Shown one piece after another: positions 42,884-52,674 of a DNA stretch of 64,000 nucleotides. Origin of the DNA: Halorubrum trapanicum (GTDB lineage Archaea; Halobacteriota; Halobacteria; Halobacteriales; Haloferacaceae); NCBI RefSeq assembly GCF_002355655.1, contig NZ_AP017569.1, forward strand, positions 2,294,001 to 2,358,000. Direction: 5' to 3'. A program made the translations under genes and the position numbers. Below the pieces are notes generated by a model that searched no databases, was not told the origin of the DNA, and saw only the letters and a list, made by a program, of their open reading frames with translations. Each line of letters opens with the position of its first letter. The first letter of the stretch is position 1.

Positions 42884-45622
42884 TCAGCGCCGTGCCCAGT
42901 CGAGCATCCGCGCGTAGAAGGGGTCGGAGCCGAGCGCGTCGGCGTCGCCGACGATCGTCAGCTGCTTTTTCGCCCGGGTGAGCGCGACGTTCACGCGGCG
43001 GTGGTCCTCGAAGATGGGGCCGTCGAGGTCGCCGGTCGCCACGAAGGAAACGAGGACCACCTCCTTCGAGGAGCCCTGGAAGCGGTCGACGGTGTCGACG
43101 GTCACGTCGGTCCGGCGACCGATCTCCGCGACCTGCGCGCGGAACGGGGCGATCACGCCGATGTCGTCCGGGTCGACGCCCGCGGCGACGTAGGCGTCGA
43201 CGGTCGCGGCGACGCGCTCGGCCTCGCGGACGTTCCGGTTGCCGTCGCGCTCGCCGTCGGGGTCGACGAACCCCACGCCCCCGGTCAGCTCCGGCGCGAG
43301 CGCGTCCGGGTCGACGCCGAGGTCCGCGAGCGTCTGCCCGGCCACCTCGGGGGTCGCGGGGCGGAGCGCGCCGTCGTAGAACTCCGCGGAGGCGAACGCC
43401 TGGATGCGCTGGCTCATCCGGTACTGGCGGTCGAGCATGACGCTCGCGTCCGGGTACGTCTCGATGAGCCGCTGGAAGAGGGAGGTCTGGAGGTCGTTCT
43501 CCGCGCGGACGACCGGCGGGAGCTGCTCGTGGTCGCCGACGAGCACGAACCGGTCGGCGCGGTTGATCGCTGCGTGGGTCCCCGGCTCCGTGAGCTGGGA
43601 GGCCTCGTCGACGAGGGCCACGTCGAACTCGCACTCGCGCATGACGCGGGAGCCGCAGGCCGCGGTCGTGGCGGCGACGACCGGCGCGTCCCGCAGCTCG
43701 GCGGCCTTCGCGTTCGGCTCGCCGCGCTGAACGAGCCGCACGTCCTGCATGTCGCCGCGGACGCCGGTCTCGGTGCCCACGCGGAGCACGTCGTCAAAGC
43801 CCTGATCGCGGAGGGCTTCGAGGGCGTTGTCGACCGCGCGGTTCGTGAACGCGGAGAGGAGCACGCGGTTCCCCTCCTCGACCAAGGCGCGGATCGTCCG
43901 CGCGATGGTGTACGTCTTCCCGGTGCCGGGCGGCCCGTGGATCAGCGCCAGGTCCTCGGCGTCGACCGCGAGCTCGACCGCCTCGTTCTGGGCCGCGTTG
44001 TTGCCGATGTACGCGTCGGGGACGTCCGGGTCGTCGACGTCGCCGCTCCCGGGGTTGCCGGGGCTGCCCGGCGGTCGCTCGGCCGGGTCCCGGAACTCGG
44101 GCTCTCGCCGGCCGAAGATCACGTCCTTGCGGTCGGACTCGCCCTTCAGGACCGCGTCGTGGAGCGCGGTGAGCGAGCGGTCGACGGAGATCTCGGAGGG
44201 GTAGACGTCGAGCCGGCGCACCTCGACCGGCTCGTCCGTCTCGACGACGACCTCGTCTTTCCCGAGTTCGGTGATCCGTCCGAGCTCCGCGTGCCCCGAG
44301 ACCGGGTCGCCGTCGCTCGCGAGCGCAACGTCGCCCTCGCGGAGCTTCGAGACGGCGTCGCCGGGCTTCCGGGCGCGGAGCTCCCACCGGGCGTCGTCGA
44401 TCTCGGTCTGCGCGACGGGCTCTAAGTCGATCAGCGCGCGGTCGTCGGCCGCCCGCTCCTCGGGGGTCTGCTCCCACAGCTTCCGGTACTCGGCGTGGGT
44501 CTCGCGGCGCTCCTCCTCTAAGGCGACGTAGAAGCGGTCGAAGTAGTCGCGCTCCGCGTCGGGCACCGGCGTCCCGACCTGTCCCGCCTTCGACTCCTGA
44601 TCGAGGCGGCCGGAGACGACCATACACGTGTCCTGCTCGAAGCAGTAGCTACACGTCGCGTCCGCCTCGTACCCCGTCGGCACCGTCGGCCGCTCGCCGG
44701 GGTCGTTGAGCGCGCGCCACTCCATCGCCGCGAGGGCGTTGCGCTCGCGCACGACGAACTCCAGGAACCCGCGTCCGACGGTGAACTCCTTGGCGGGCGC
44801 GAGGTCGCCCGACTCCTCGTTGCGGTCGAGGGCGGTGTTCTTCGTGTACAGCAGGGTGCCGATGTCGGGGTCGACGCCGCGCTCGTCGAGCATCAGCGCG
44901 TAGCAGGCGGCCTGGACCTTGTCGTGGAACCGCGGCTCGCGCTTGGTGTTCTTCCCGGTCTTCAGCTCGACCGGGGTGCCGCGCCGGAGCGCGTCCGCGC
45001 GCCCTTTTAAACCGAAGGTGGGCGAGATGAGGGTGAACTCCGACCGCCACGTGTCCTCGTCGCTCAGGGTTCCCTGCGCGAGCCACCCCTCGACGGCGGC
45101 GGCGTTGCGGCGCACCTCGTCTTCCACCTCCTCCGTCTCGTAGCCGAGGAGGCCGAGCTCGAGCCCCGCCTCGGCGACGCGGTCCTTGACGGACTCCTCC
45201 AGCTCCATCCCCCGGAGCAGGTCCCCGAACACCTCGTGGACGATGGTCCCCTTGACCACGGGGTAGTTGAGCGGGATCCCGGAGAGCTTATTTAAATAGT
45301 ACATCCGCGGGCACTGGACCCACGACCGGATCCCGGTCACGTCGACGAGGAAGTCGGGCTCTAAGACGACCCACGACTCGTCGGTCGTCGCGTACCCCGT
45401 CTCGCCGCGGTACTCCTCTTCCTCGGGGTCGGTGACGAGCAGCTCCATTCCCGGCTCCGCGTGCTCGGCCGTCTCCGTCCACTTCCCCCACAGCGTCACG
45501 TCGACCGGGTCGCCCGCGCCGCGGTCGGGCCGGACCCGCAGCTCACGGAGGTCGCGCTCGCCGTACGACGTCGACACCGTCCGCGCCTCTCCGACGGAGA
45601 CGATCGGCCCGCGAACGTTCAC
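42884..45622 (-). CDS. Dna2-like nuclease-helicase
   Basis: The 912-residue fusion has an N-terminal Cas4/RecB-type nuclease with [4Fe-4S] cysteines (C104 in WVQCPRMYY, later CSYCFEQDTC) and the GRADAL and VELKTGK catalytic residues. An SF1 helicase follows: Walker A GPPGTGKT, DEASQLTEP, then DTVDRFQGSSKEV and RRVNVALTRAKKQL. Such proteins process Okazaki fragments or DNA breaks. The start is GTG 45622 (MNVRGPIVSV), because a TTTTT box at 45646-45650 lies 26 bases upstream. Longer upstream frames are low-complexity antisense sequence. Confidence 0.9.
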   Translation of the reverse strand: MNVRGPIVSVGEARTVSTSYGERDLRELRVRPDRGAGDPVDVTLWGKWTETAEHAEPGMELLVTDPEEEEYRGETGYATTDESWVVLEPDFLVDVTGIRSWVQCPRMYYLNKLSGIPLNYPVVKGTIVHEVFGDLLRGMELEESVKDRVAEAGLELGLLGYETEEVEDEVRRNAAAVEGWLAQGTLSDEDTWRSEFTLISPTFGLKGRADALRRGTPVELKTGKNTKREPRFHDKVQAACYALMLDERGVDPDIGTLLYTKNTALDRNEESGDLAPAKEFTVGRGFLEFVVRERNALAAMEWRALNDPGERPTVPTGYEADATCSYCFEQDTCMVVSGRLDQESKAGQVGTPVPDAERDYFDRFYVALEEERRETHAEYRKLWEQTPEERAADDRALIDLEPVAQTEIDDARWELRARKPGDAVSKLREGDVALASDGDPVSGHAELGRITELGKDEVVVETDEPVEVRRLDVYPSEISVDRSLTALHDAVLKGESDRKDVIFGRREPEFRDPAERPPGSPGNPGSGDVDDPDVPDAYIGNNAAQNEAVELAVDAEDLALIHGPPGTGKTYTIARTIRALVEEGNRVLLSAFTNRAVDNALEALRDQGFDDVLRVGTETGVRGDMQDVRLVQRGEPNAKAAELRDAPVVAATTAACGSRVMRECEFDVALVDEASQLTEPGTHAAINRADRFVLVGDHEQLPPVVRAENDLQTSLFQRLIETYPDASVMLDRQYRMSQRIQAFASAEFYDGALRPATPEVAGQTLADLGVDPDALAPELTGGVGFVDPDGERDGNRNVREAERVAATVDAYVAAGVDPDDIGVIAPFRAQVAEIGRRTDVTVDTVDRFQGSSKEVVLVSFVATGDLDGPIFEDHRRVNVALTRAKKQLTIVGDADALGSDPFYARMLDWARR

Positions 45623-45762
45623 GTCCCCGCTCGGCGGCGGCACCGAAAAACGCTGTCGGTGGTCGCGGTCGGCGGTCGCCGTGACCGTCGGATCGATCGC
45701 GCCCGACCGCTCCGCCGGCACCGACACGCTCTTGCGCTCGCCGTCCCGAACTCTCGACCGAC

Positions 45763-46314
45763 ATGCGCGTACGAGACTGGGACGACATCCTCGCGGACGT
45801 CGCGAGCGACTCGACCGACCCCGACGGCTGGCGCGCGGTCGCCGGCTCCCGCGAGGGCGGGCTCGGCGAGGACCTCTACTTCGGCCACCCGAGCGTCGGC
45901 CTCTACCACCTGAAGACGTACGCGAAGAACCCCCGCGACCTCCGCGGCGTCGGCGCACAGGTCGCCCGCAAGGTCGACGACGACCTCGACCCGCTCCTCC
46001 CGGACGCCGACAGCGACGGGCGGTTCGCGGTTCGGTCGGCGCCCGAAGACGAGGAGCACGCCGAGGAGATGGCCACCCGGCTCACGGAGACGCTGAAGGT
46101 CCACGCCGAGGCGCCCACCGACCCGGACCACCTCTTCGAGGACGTGATGGAGGCGGTCGAGTCGCCCGCGTTCGGTCCGATGGAGTACGAGTTCGACGGC
46201 CGGCCCGACGAGCTCGACGAGCTCTCCGAGGCCTTCGAGGCGGCCGAGGAGCTGCTCACGAGCGAGCTCGACGACCTGATCGAGGACGACGACGTGGACC
46301 GCGGCTTCCACTGA
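45763..46314 (+). CDS. Conserved haloarchaeal protein of unknown function
   Basis: The 183-residue acidic soluble protein begins MRVRDWDDILADVASDSTDP and has a long predicted helical C-terminal half (about 105-178) rich in Asp and Glu. It contains FGHPSVGLYHLKTYAKNPRDL, a probably conserved core that I cannot name. It is divergent from the Dna2-like gene, with about 140 bases between their starts, and may share regulation with it. Confidence 0.7.
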   Translation: MRVRDWDDILADVASDSTDPDGWRAVAGSREGGLGEDLYFGHPSVGLYHLKTYAKNPRDLRGVGAQVARKVDDDLDPLLPDADSDGRFAVRSAPEDEEHAEEMATRLTETLKVHAEAPTDPDHLFEDVMEAVESPAFGPMEYEFDGRPDELDELSEAFEAAEELLTSELDDLIEDDDVDRGFH

Positions 46315-46418
46315 CTCCCGGGCGACCGCCGCAACCGACCCGACCGCTCGGCCCGTACGGACCGAGTCGCGCCGAACGCCGGCGAACCGGTTTTGTCGCT
46401 CCGCCGTCAACACCGGGT

Positions 46419-46586
46419 ATGGGACTCAAAGAAGACACGGCGAACGGCGTAATATCGCTCGGCATCGGCGTCGCGGTCACCTGGCTCACCGCCGGCGACG
46501 GCGACCACGACACGGCGGACCTCCTCGTCGCGGTCGCGATCAGCTCGTTCCTCTCGGGCTTCTTCACGAGCTACTTCGCGAAGTGA
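46419..46586 (+). CDS. 55-residue membrane protein
   Basis: A short protein starting MGLKEDTANGVISLGIGVA with two hydrophobic stretches (about 10-24 and 36-52) separated by a polar Gly/Asp/His segment, so a helical hairpin in the membrane is likely. TTTTGT at 46390-46395 is about 27 bases before the ATG, supporting a leaderless gene. Function unknown. Confidence 0.7.
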   Translation: MGLKEDTANGVISLGIGVAVTWLTAGDGDHDTADLLVAVAISSFLSGFFTSYFAK

Positions 46587-46648
46587 CGCGCGGAGCGGCG
46601 CCGCGTGGACCGTCGCCGGCGGTCCCGTGACGGCGCTCTCAGTTCTCC

Positions 46649-47047
46649 TCAGATCGCTGTCACCCAGGCGCGGTACTCTTCGTCGAGCTCGTACACCTCG
46701 CGGAACGCGCGCTCGATGAACCCCGCGACGCGGTTCGCGTCCGACCGCGCGGTGACGACGGCGTTCGTCCCCTCCGCCTCCTCCGGGCTGACGAGCTCGT
46801 CGATCCGGAACTCGGGGAACTCGGAGAGCAGGTCCTTCAGGCGGTCTAACTCCTCGTCGGTGCAGTCCATGATGAGCTCCGTCCCCGCGAGCTGGATCCA
46901 CGGGGGCACCTCGCCGCCCTCGGTGTCGTCGCTGTCGGGGTCGACGTCGACGGTCATCACGTCACCGGAGCGCGCGCGGTGCGCGGCCGCGGCGTCGGCG
47001 AACAGCTTCAGCCGCTCCGCTTCCGTCGCGGCGTCGAATCTGGTCAT
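46649..47047 (-). CDS. Conserved haloarchaeal protein of unknown function
   Basis: A 132-residue acidic protein beginning MTRFDAATEAERLKLFADAA. An alpha/beta pattern with DPDSDDTEGGEVPPWIQLAG and C62 in the middle is visible, but no named family. GATTTTTAAG at 47071-47080 (minus strand) places a TATA box 28 bases before the ATG. It converges with the 55-residue membrane protein gene. Confidence 0.7.
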   Translation of the reverse strand: MTRFDAATEAERLKLFADAAAAHRARSGDVMTVDVDPDSDDTEGGEVPPWIQLAGTELIMDCTDEELDRLKDLLSEFPEFRIDELVSPEEAEGTNAVVTARSDANRVAGFIERAFREVYELDEEYRAWVTAI

Positions 47048-47130
47048 ACCACCGCTCGGCCGCGACGGGGCTTAAAAATCCGCACTCCGGGCCGGCGCGG
47101 CGTCCCGCCACCGACCGCGTCGAGTGGAAC

Positions 47131-48321
47131 CTACTCTCGCTCCGTTTCCGCCAGCACGTCGTCGACGAGCGAGCGCGTCCGCTCGGCCTCGGCGAGGCGC
47201 CCGTCGGCCTCGCCGCGCTCGATCAGGGCGAGGTCGTCGCCGTCGAGCTCGTGGCGGACCTCCGCGGCCCGGCGGAGCCGCTCGTACTCGTCGCTCCGCG
47301 CGAGCTCCCGGACGGAGCGCAGGGTCGCGACGACCTCGTCGTCCGCGATCCGACCGACTAGGGGAACCAGCTCGTCGATCTCGTAGGCGAGCTCGTCGCC
47401 CGGCTTCGGCGGCCAGTCGAGCGTCAGCGGCTCGCCGTCGAGCCGTTCGAGGTACGTCCGGTGGACCGCGACCGCGGTGCGGAGCGCCCCCGGGTCGTCG
47501 ACGTAGTGCTCCAGCTTGGAGTTCGTGTAGTCGGCGTACTCCAGCAGCGTCGCGGGCGGCTCCTCGCCGGCCGCGTGCGTCTCGACGTACTCCGCGAGGT
47601 CGGTCGGCGGCACGTCGACGTCGACGAACGGGGTCGAGTCCGCGCGGTCGAGGAAGTCGAACACCTCGCGGGCGGACGCCGACTTGAAGAACTCGCGGAA
47701 CGCCTCCCGGACCGACTCGTCGTACGCCTCGATCGGGTCGCGGAGGCGGTCGAGGTCGGCGTCGAGGTCGGCGTCGGCCATCTCCGCGACCTCGCGGAGC
47801 TCGTCGAGCCGCGAGTCGAGGCGTTTGCGGGCCTCGCGGGCGTCCTTCCGGGCCGCCCGGTAGTCGTCGACCGCGTCGTCGTGCGCCTCAAGCAGGTCGA
47901 CGAACTCCCCGGCCGGCTCCAGCGCCTCGCGGGCGGCCGCGAAGTCCGACTCCGAGAGCCGGCGCTTGTCGACCGCCTCGTCGGCCGCCTCGAAGGCGTC
48001 GGCGGCCGGGAGGTCGTCGTCGACGTCGGCCGCGTCGTCGAACTCGCCCCGGAACCGGACGTACGACTCGAAGTCGCCGGAGCCGACCGCGTCCTCCTCG
48101 TACCGATCGAGGATCCGGTGGGCGCGGCGGTAGGCGTCGGCCGTCGCCTCGACGCGGTCGCGCCCGTAGCCGTCGATCCGCTCCTCGATACGCCGGAGCT
48201 CGTCGTAGCGCTCGCGGAGCCGCGCGGCCGCCTCGCCCGCCTCGGCGACGGGGTCGTCCGCGGCGTCCGCTCCGCGCCCCTCGTCGCCTCGCCGCGCCGT
48301 CCCGCCGGCACCCTCGGCCAT
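47131..48321 (-). CDS. Coiled-coil protein, DUF7118-like
   Basis: A 396-residue, highly charged, mostly helical protein. Predicted coiled coils cover about 28-75 and 140-190, and later helices contain SVREAFREFFKSASAREVFDF. No ATPase motif is present. It starts 3 bases after the hisI stop on the same strand and so is cotranscribed with it. I associate it with the haloarchaeal DUF7118 group from memory. Role unknown; SMC-like structural function is possible but unproven. Confidence 0.7.
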   Translation of the reverse strand: MAEGAGGTARRGDEGRGADAADDPVAEAGEAAARLRERYDELRRIEERIDGYGRDRVEATADAYRRAHRILDRYEEDAVGSGDFESYVRFRGEFDDAADVDDDLPAADAFEAADEAVDKRRLSESDFAAAREALEPAGEFVDLLEAHDDAVDDYRAARKDAREARKRLDSRLDELREVAEMADADLDADLDRLRDPIEAYDESVREAFREFFKSASAREVFDFLDRADSTPFVDVDVPPTDLAEYVETHAAGEEPPATLLEYADYTNSKLEHYVDDPGALRTAVAVHRTYLERLDGEPLTLDWPPKPGDELAYEIDELVPLVGRIADDEVVATLRSVRELARSDEYERLRRAAEVRHELDGDDLALIERGEADGRLAEAERTRSLVDDVLAETERE

Positions 48322-48324
48322 CGG

Positions 48325-48708
48325 TCAGTACACCTCGTCCGGGTCGAAGACGCGCTCACCGACGTGTTCGCCGTCTATCGTCCGGTGGAAACACGACCGG
48401 TGGCCGGTGTGACAGGCGCCGCCCGCCTGGTCGACGAGGTACAGGAGGGTGTCGGCGTCGCAGTCGACCCGGACCTCACGGACCGACTGGGTGTGGCCGG
48501 AGGTGCCTCCCTTGTGCCATAGCTCCTCGCGGGACCGGGAGTAGTAGTGGGCCTCGCCGGTCTCGCGGGTCCGCGAGAGCGCCTCGGGCGAGACGTACGC
48601 GAGCATCAGCACCTCGCCGGAGTCGGCGTCCTGGGCGACCGCCGGGACCAGCCCGTCCTCGCCGAAGTCGACGTCGATCGGCTCGGCCTCCGCGTCGGCG
48701 TCACTCAT
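48325..48708 (-). CDS. hisI: Phosphoribosyl-AMP cyclohydrolase
   Basis: The 127-residue enzyme opens the purine ring of phosphoribosyl-AMP in histidine biosynthesis. The zinc and catalytic cysteines are present in [14 protein letters not shown] and [12 protein letters not shown], and the conserved WHKGGTSGH is intact. It lacks the HisE domain fused in many bacteria. The start at 48708 follows the family N terminus. It heads an operon with the coiled-coil gene. Confidence 0.96.
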   Translation of the reverse strand: MSDADAEAEPIDVDFGEDGLVPAVAQDADSGEVLMLAYVSPEALSRTRETGEAHYYSRSREELWHKGGTSGHTQSVREVRVDCDADTLLYLVDQAGGACHTGHRSCFHRTIDGEHVGERVFDPDEVY

Positions 48709-48820
48709 GCCTGTCCGGAGGCGTGGCGCTCGAATAGTCCTTGTGTCTGCGGTCACCGCGCGGGAGCGCCTGCCGCGAGCCGCCTCGGGCGCGCTACCCG
48801 TCGCGGGCGCCTCGGGTGCG

Positions 48821-49243
48821 CTATCCCAGCCGCAGGACGAGCGCGTCGCCGTCGGCGTACGCGTCCGGCCGCCGCTCGACGACCTCGAAGCCGAGCGATT
48901 CGTAGAGGGAGAGCGCCGCGTCGTTGTCCGGGTGCGCCTGGAGCGTTACCGGGCCGTCGGCGTCGGCGATGGCCGCGCGGAGGAGCCCGCGAGCGCGCCC
49001 CTCCCGGCGGAAGGGGGGCGCGACGACGAGTTCGGCGAGGTGAACGCCCGGTCGGTTCGGCGCGTCCACCGGGAGCAGGTAGCCGACGACGCGGCCGTCG
49101 GCGACGCTCACGCGGGCGGCGCCCACCGCGAGCCCGTACTCCAACAGGTCAGGGCTCGGCTGCCGGAGGTGCGACTGGAGCTCGCGGATCCGGTCGGCGT
49201 CGGCGGTCCGTCCCTGGCGGACTCGGGGGTCTCCGCCCGCCAT
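48821..49243 (-). CDS. GNAT family N-acetyltransferase
   Basis: A 140-residue acetyltransferase with the acetyl-CoA-binding region [17 protein letters not shown] and the C-terminal [18 protein letters not shown]. Its ATG follows the DUF92 stop directly (TGA then ATG), so the two are translated from one message. The substrate (protein N terminus, small amine or antibiotic) is unknown. Confidence 0.9.
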   Translation of the reverse strand: MAGGDPRVRQGRTADADRIRELQSHLRQPSPDLLEYGLAVGAARVSVADGRVVGYLLPVDAPNRPGVHLAELVVAPPFRREGRARGLLRAAIADADGPVTLQAHPDNDAALSLYESLGFEVVERRPDAYADGDALVLRLG

Positions 49244-50578
49244 TCACACCACCGCCCAGCACGCGACGGCGACGACCGCGCCGCCGAGCGTCGCGAGGAA
49301 GTTCACGGCCTGATTGCCGACCCGGTCGCCCTCGATCAGAGCGCCGAGGAGGCTGTCGACGGTCATCCCGGCGACGCCCGCGGCGACGACGGCCCCGCCC
49401 GCGGCGACGCCGCCCGCGGCGACCGGGTCGAGCACCGGCGCCCCGCCGGCGGCGAGGGCGCCGACGAGGAGGGCGCCGGAGAGGCCCGCCAGCTCGCCCT
49501 GCCAGGTGATCGCGCCGTCGGTGCCGGGCTCGACGCGGCGGAGCGTCGTCACCAGCCGCGGCCCGTCGTAGAGGCCGCCGATCTCCGAGGAGAGCGTGTC
49601 GGCCATCGCGGTCGCCGTCGCGCCCGCGAACGCGAACCCGAAGGGGGCGGCCGGGACGGCGAGGTGCGGCGCGGCCGCGTAGCCGACCACGGCCGCGAGC
49701 GCGACCGCGGAGTTCGCCAGCACGTTGCCGGTGCCGCGGGCCCCCTCGTTCTCCTGGGCGACCCCCCGGGCCGCCTTCTCGTCGAACCGGTACTTCGAGG
49801 CGAGGCCGCCGACCGCGTAGAAGGACATGAGGGTGAGGAACCAGCCGACGCCGCCGAGGACGACGGCGAGCAGCGCCGAGACGACGCCGGTGAGCATCCC
49901 CGCCACCGAGGCGGTGCCGATGGCGAAGGAGACGTAGCCGAGCGCGCCGGTCACCGCGAGGCCGGCGACGATGAGCGGGGCGTCGACGGTCGGCTCTAAA
50001 GCGAGGAACCCCCACGTCGCGAACGCGACGAGGATCGTCGTGATGTGCGCGTCCCGGGAGAACACGAGCGAGCGGACCAACGCCGCCGTCAGCGCGGCCG
50101 CCGCGGCGAGGAAGACGAGGAGGGGAACCGTCTCCGCGTCGACGGGGGCGCCGGTCTGGAGCCGCACCCCGACCTGTCCGGCGAGGGCGGCGGCCGTCCC
50201 GGCGGCGACGTAGCCGGCGACGAGCGGGAACTCGTCGGTCGTTCGGCGGGAGACGAGCGACCGACCGAGGCGACCGACGCCGACGGCGAGCGCCGCGGCC
50301 GCGAACGCCTCGTACGGCAGCGGCGCGCGCGGCAGCGAGGCGAACAGCGCGAGGCCCGCGCCGGCGAGCGCGAAGGAGACGAACCCGTAGAGGCGCTCTT
50401 CCTCGCGGTCGCCGGGCAGCGCGAGCGTCTCGAACCACTCCCCGTCGCGGACGCCGAAGAAGGCCGCGCCGGCGACGGCGAAGAAGGGGACGGCGGCGGC
50501 GGTCTCGAGCGACGGCGCGAGGACCGCGAGCGCGGCCACCGCGGCGAAGACGCTCGCGCGTCGGAGCCTCCGTATCAC
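49244..50578 (-). CDS. DUF92 family membrane protein, prenyl-phosphate kinase-like
   Basis: The 444-residue membrane protein has about 12 hydrophobic segments. The C-terminal half carries the DUF92 core (KYRFDEKAARGVAQENEGAR, LANSAVALAA, ATATAMADTLSSEIGG). The plant homologue VTE6 is a phytyl-phosphate kinase, so a role in isoprenoid phosphate metabolism is likely (established for the plant enzyme, inferred here). The start is GTG 50578, with GTTAAGTG about 27 bases upstream. The N-terminal 200 residues add an extra membrane block. Confidence 0.85.
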   Translation of the reverse strand: MIRRLRRASVFAAVAALAVLAPSLETAAAVPFFAVAGAAFFGVRDGEWFETLALPGDREEERLYGFVSFALAGAGLALFASLPRAPLPYEAFAAAALAVGVGRLGRSLVSRRTTDEFPLVAGYVAAGTAAALAGQVGVRLQTGAPVDAETVPLLVFLAAAAALTAALVRSLVFSRDAHITTILVAFATWGFLALEPTVDAPLIVAGLAVTGALGYVSFAIGTASVAGMLTGVVSALLAVVLGGVGWFLTLMSFYAVGGLASKYRFDEKAARGVAQENEGARGTGNVLANSAVALAAVVGYAAAPHLAVPAAPFGFAFAGATATAMADTLSSEIGGLYDGPRLVTTLRRVEPGTDGAITWQGELAGLSGALLVGALAAGGAPVLDPVAAGGVAAGGAVVAAGVAGMTVDSLLGALIEGDRVGNQAVNFLATLGGAVVAVACWAVV

Positions 50579-50664
50579 ACCCTCGGCTACCCCCGACGAC
50601 CACTTAACGGTCCCGACAGCCGTCGGGCGGTCGCTCGCGGACCGAAGCGGCCGCGACGCCGCTC

Positions 50665-50778
50665 TCAGTACCGGTACTCGTTGAACCGGACCGCGTGTCC
50701 CTCCAGCACGCGGACGGACTCCTCCGGGTCCTCCTCGTCGTCGCCGGTCCGGTCCTCGTGTGAGTCAAGCACTCCCAT
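50665..50778 (-). CDS. 37-residue acidic protein
   Basis: A short gene with ATG at 50778 encodes MGVLDSHEDRTGDDEEDPEE, a linker-like acidic stretch, then a compact end VRVLEGHAVRFNEYRY. A CAGTTATG box (about 50802-50809) lies 28 bases before the start, the same promoter spacing as well-supported genes here. The ordered-looking C terminus suggests a binding peptide. Function unknown. Confidence 0.68.
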   Translation of the reverse strand: MGVLDSHEDRTGDDEEDPEESVRVLEGHAVRFNEYRY

Positions 50779-50853
50779 ACGCGAGCCGAGCGGTCGCTCC
50801 CACATAACTGTTACCCACGCGGCGGAGGTTGTCGGCGGCGGTCGCGGCGCGGC

Positions 50854-51633
50854 TCAGCCGATGACGCGGTCGATCTCGCCGAGATGGTCGATCACGTGAT
50901 CCGGTTCGATCTCCGAGGCCGCGAGGTCGTCGTCGTCGGTGACGCCCGAGCGGACGAGGACGGTCGTCATCCCGGCGCGCTCGCCGAGCGCGACGTCCGT
51001 GTCGAGCCGATCGCCGACGACGAGACACTCCTCGGCGGGGTAGGGGAGCCGCTCGCGCACCATCTCGATCGCGGTGTCCGAGGGCTTGCCGAGGACGGCG
51101 TCGGGCTCGCGCTCGGCGACGCCCGCGATCGCGTTGATCACGGCGCCGGACCCGGGTACGTCGCGCTCGGGCGCCGGGATCACTACGTCCGGATCGGTGC
51201 CGATGAACGGGATGTCGCGCTCTAAGGCCCACAGCGCGGTACAGAGGTCGTCGTAGTCGAACTCGTGGTCGATGGAGGCGACCAGGGCGTCGGCGGCGTC
51301 GACGTCGTCGGTCGTCGAGAGCCCGGCCTCTGCGAACTGGTCGAGCAGTCCCGGGGCGGCGATACAGAGCAGGTCGTCGTCAGCGTGGCGCGCTCGGAGG
51401 TACCGCGTCGTCACGCTGCCCGCGGTGAAGACGCGGTCGGCGTCGACGTCGTACCCCGCCGCGCCGAGGCGGTCGACGTACGCCGGCGGCGCCTTCGTCG
51501 GGTTGTTCGAGACGAACAGGGGCTCGATTCCGGCCTCGCGGAGCCGCCGGTACCCCGCCGGGGCGCCCGGGATCGGATCGTCGCCGCGCACGACCGTGCC
51601 GTCGACGTCGATGACGGCGCCGCTGTATGTCAT
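50854..51633 (-). CDS. HAD superfamily hydrolase, subfamily IIA (NagD-like)
   Basis: The 259-residue phosphatase has motif I VIDVDGTVVRGD, motif II FVSNNPTKAPP, the motif III region LGKPSD, and motif IV VVGDRLDTDVALG. NagD-like enzymes dephosphorylate small sugar or nucleotide phosphates. The capping domain lies between motifs II and III. Substrate unknown. It stands alone. Confidence 0.93.
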   Translation of the reverse strand: MTYSGAVIDVDGTVVRGDDPIPGAPAGYRRLREAGIEPLFVSNNPTKAPPAYVDRLGAAGYDVDADRVFTAGSVTTRYLRARHADDDLLCIAAPGLLDQFAEAGLSTTDDVDAADALVASIDHEFDYDDLCTALWALERDIPFIGTDPDVVIPAPERDVPGSGAVINAIAGVAEREPDAVLGKPSDTAIEMVRERLPYPAEECLVVGDRLDTDVALGERAGMTTVLVRSGVTDDDDLAASEIEPDHVIDHLGEIDRVIG

Positions 51634-51784
51634 ACCTCGAGTGCGGGCGCCACGGCCGTAGGGGTTGCGCCCGGGCTCGGGGACGGAGCGAGGACGGGAT
51701 GGCCGGGCGGGTCAAGGATCACGAACCCGGTACCGGTTCCACCTTCGGTATAACGGAAGGGTAAAGCGGCAGCGTTCCGTATCG

Positions 51785-52567
51785 ATGTTCACTGTGACGA
51801 CGACTCAGGTGACCCTCGTCCAGATCGACAACTACGGGCCGTGGACGACGACGCCGGAGCCGCGCCGAGAGATGGACCTCCAGACGCTCCAGTCGCGGCT
51901 GTTCGCCGACGTCGCCCAGTTCCTCGGCCACCGCGACGCCTACGTCTTCTTCACCCGCTTCGACAACATGATCGCGGTGACGAACGGCGTCGACGGCGCG
52001 GCCCACGCGACCCTTCAGGAGTCGATCGGCAACCGCTACCCGGTCAGCGTGAGCCTCGGGACCGCCGTCGCCGAGCGCCCCGTGGACGCGCTCGAAGCGG
52101 CGAACCGGCGGCTTCAGACGGAGGGGAGCGCCCAAGACGAGAGTCGGACCGAGGTGCTCGCCGGGGAGTACCTCTCGGAGACGGACCGGTCGGACCTCCA
52201 GGTCGCGCACTTCGACGTGGTCAACGCGACCGGCAAGTACACCGACCGCCTCAACGAGTTCGATACGTTCATCAACATCGAACGGGCGTACGGCTCGCTG
52301 ATGCGCCACCTCCGCGAGGCGCACGGCGCCCTCTCCTTCTTCGTCGGCGGCGACAACGTCGTGGCCGTCTGCCCCGACCTCCCCGAGTCGGCGTTCTCGT
52401 CGGCGGTCGCCCACGTCGCGGACGACGTCGACATCGAGCTTCAGGTCGGCGTCGGCCGCGGTGCCTCCGCCCACGAGGCCGGCTTCGCGGCCAAACACGC
52501 GCTCGAAGACTGTCGACACGACGGGACGAGCGTCGAGCTGTTCGGCGCGCCCGCGGTCAGCGATTAG
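51785..52567 (+). CDS. gch3: GTP cyclohydrolase III
   Basis: The 260-residue archaeal enzyme converts GTP to a formylaminopyrimidine nucleotide, an early step toward riboflavin and F420. It resembles nucleotide cyclases: it begins MFTVTTTQVTLVQIDNYGPW, has the paired palm-domain cores FFTRFDNMIAV and FFVGGDNVVAV, and QVGVGRG near the end. The start at 51785 fits the family N terminus, and the upstream extension is not conserved in type. Confidence 0.93.
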   Translation: MFTVTTTQVTLVQIDNYGPWTTTPEPRREMDLQTLQSRLFADVAQFLGHRDAYVFFTRFDNMIAVTNGVDGAAHATLQESIGNRYPVSVSLGTAVAERPVDALEAANRRLQTEGSAQDESRTEVLAGEYLSETDRSDLQVAHFDVVNATGKYTDRLNEFDTFINIERAYGSLMRHLREAHGALSFFVGGDNVVAVCPDLPESAFSSAVAHVADDVDIELQVGVGRGASAHEAGFAAKHALEDCRHDGTSVELFGAPAVSD

Positions 52568-52674
52568 CCGGACCGGCCGCGGAGTCGGTCGGTTTCGCGG
52601 TGCCGAACGGCAGAATCAAATCCGATAATTTCGGTGCGGGGTTTTTATACACCCGCCGGGAACCCCCGGTTAGC

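Noticed and set aside
45623-45958. N-terminal extension of the Dna2-like frame
   Set aside because: It is an Arg/Ser/Gly-rich antisense sequence overlapping the divergent gene; the GTG at 45622 has a TATA box 26 bases upstream.
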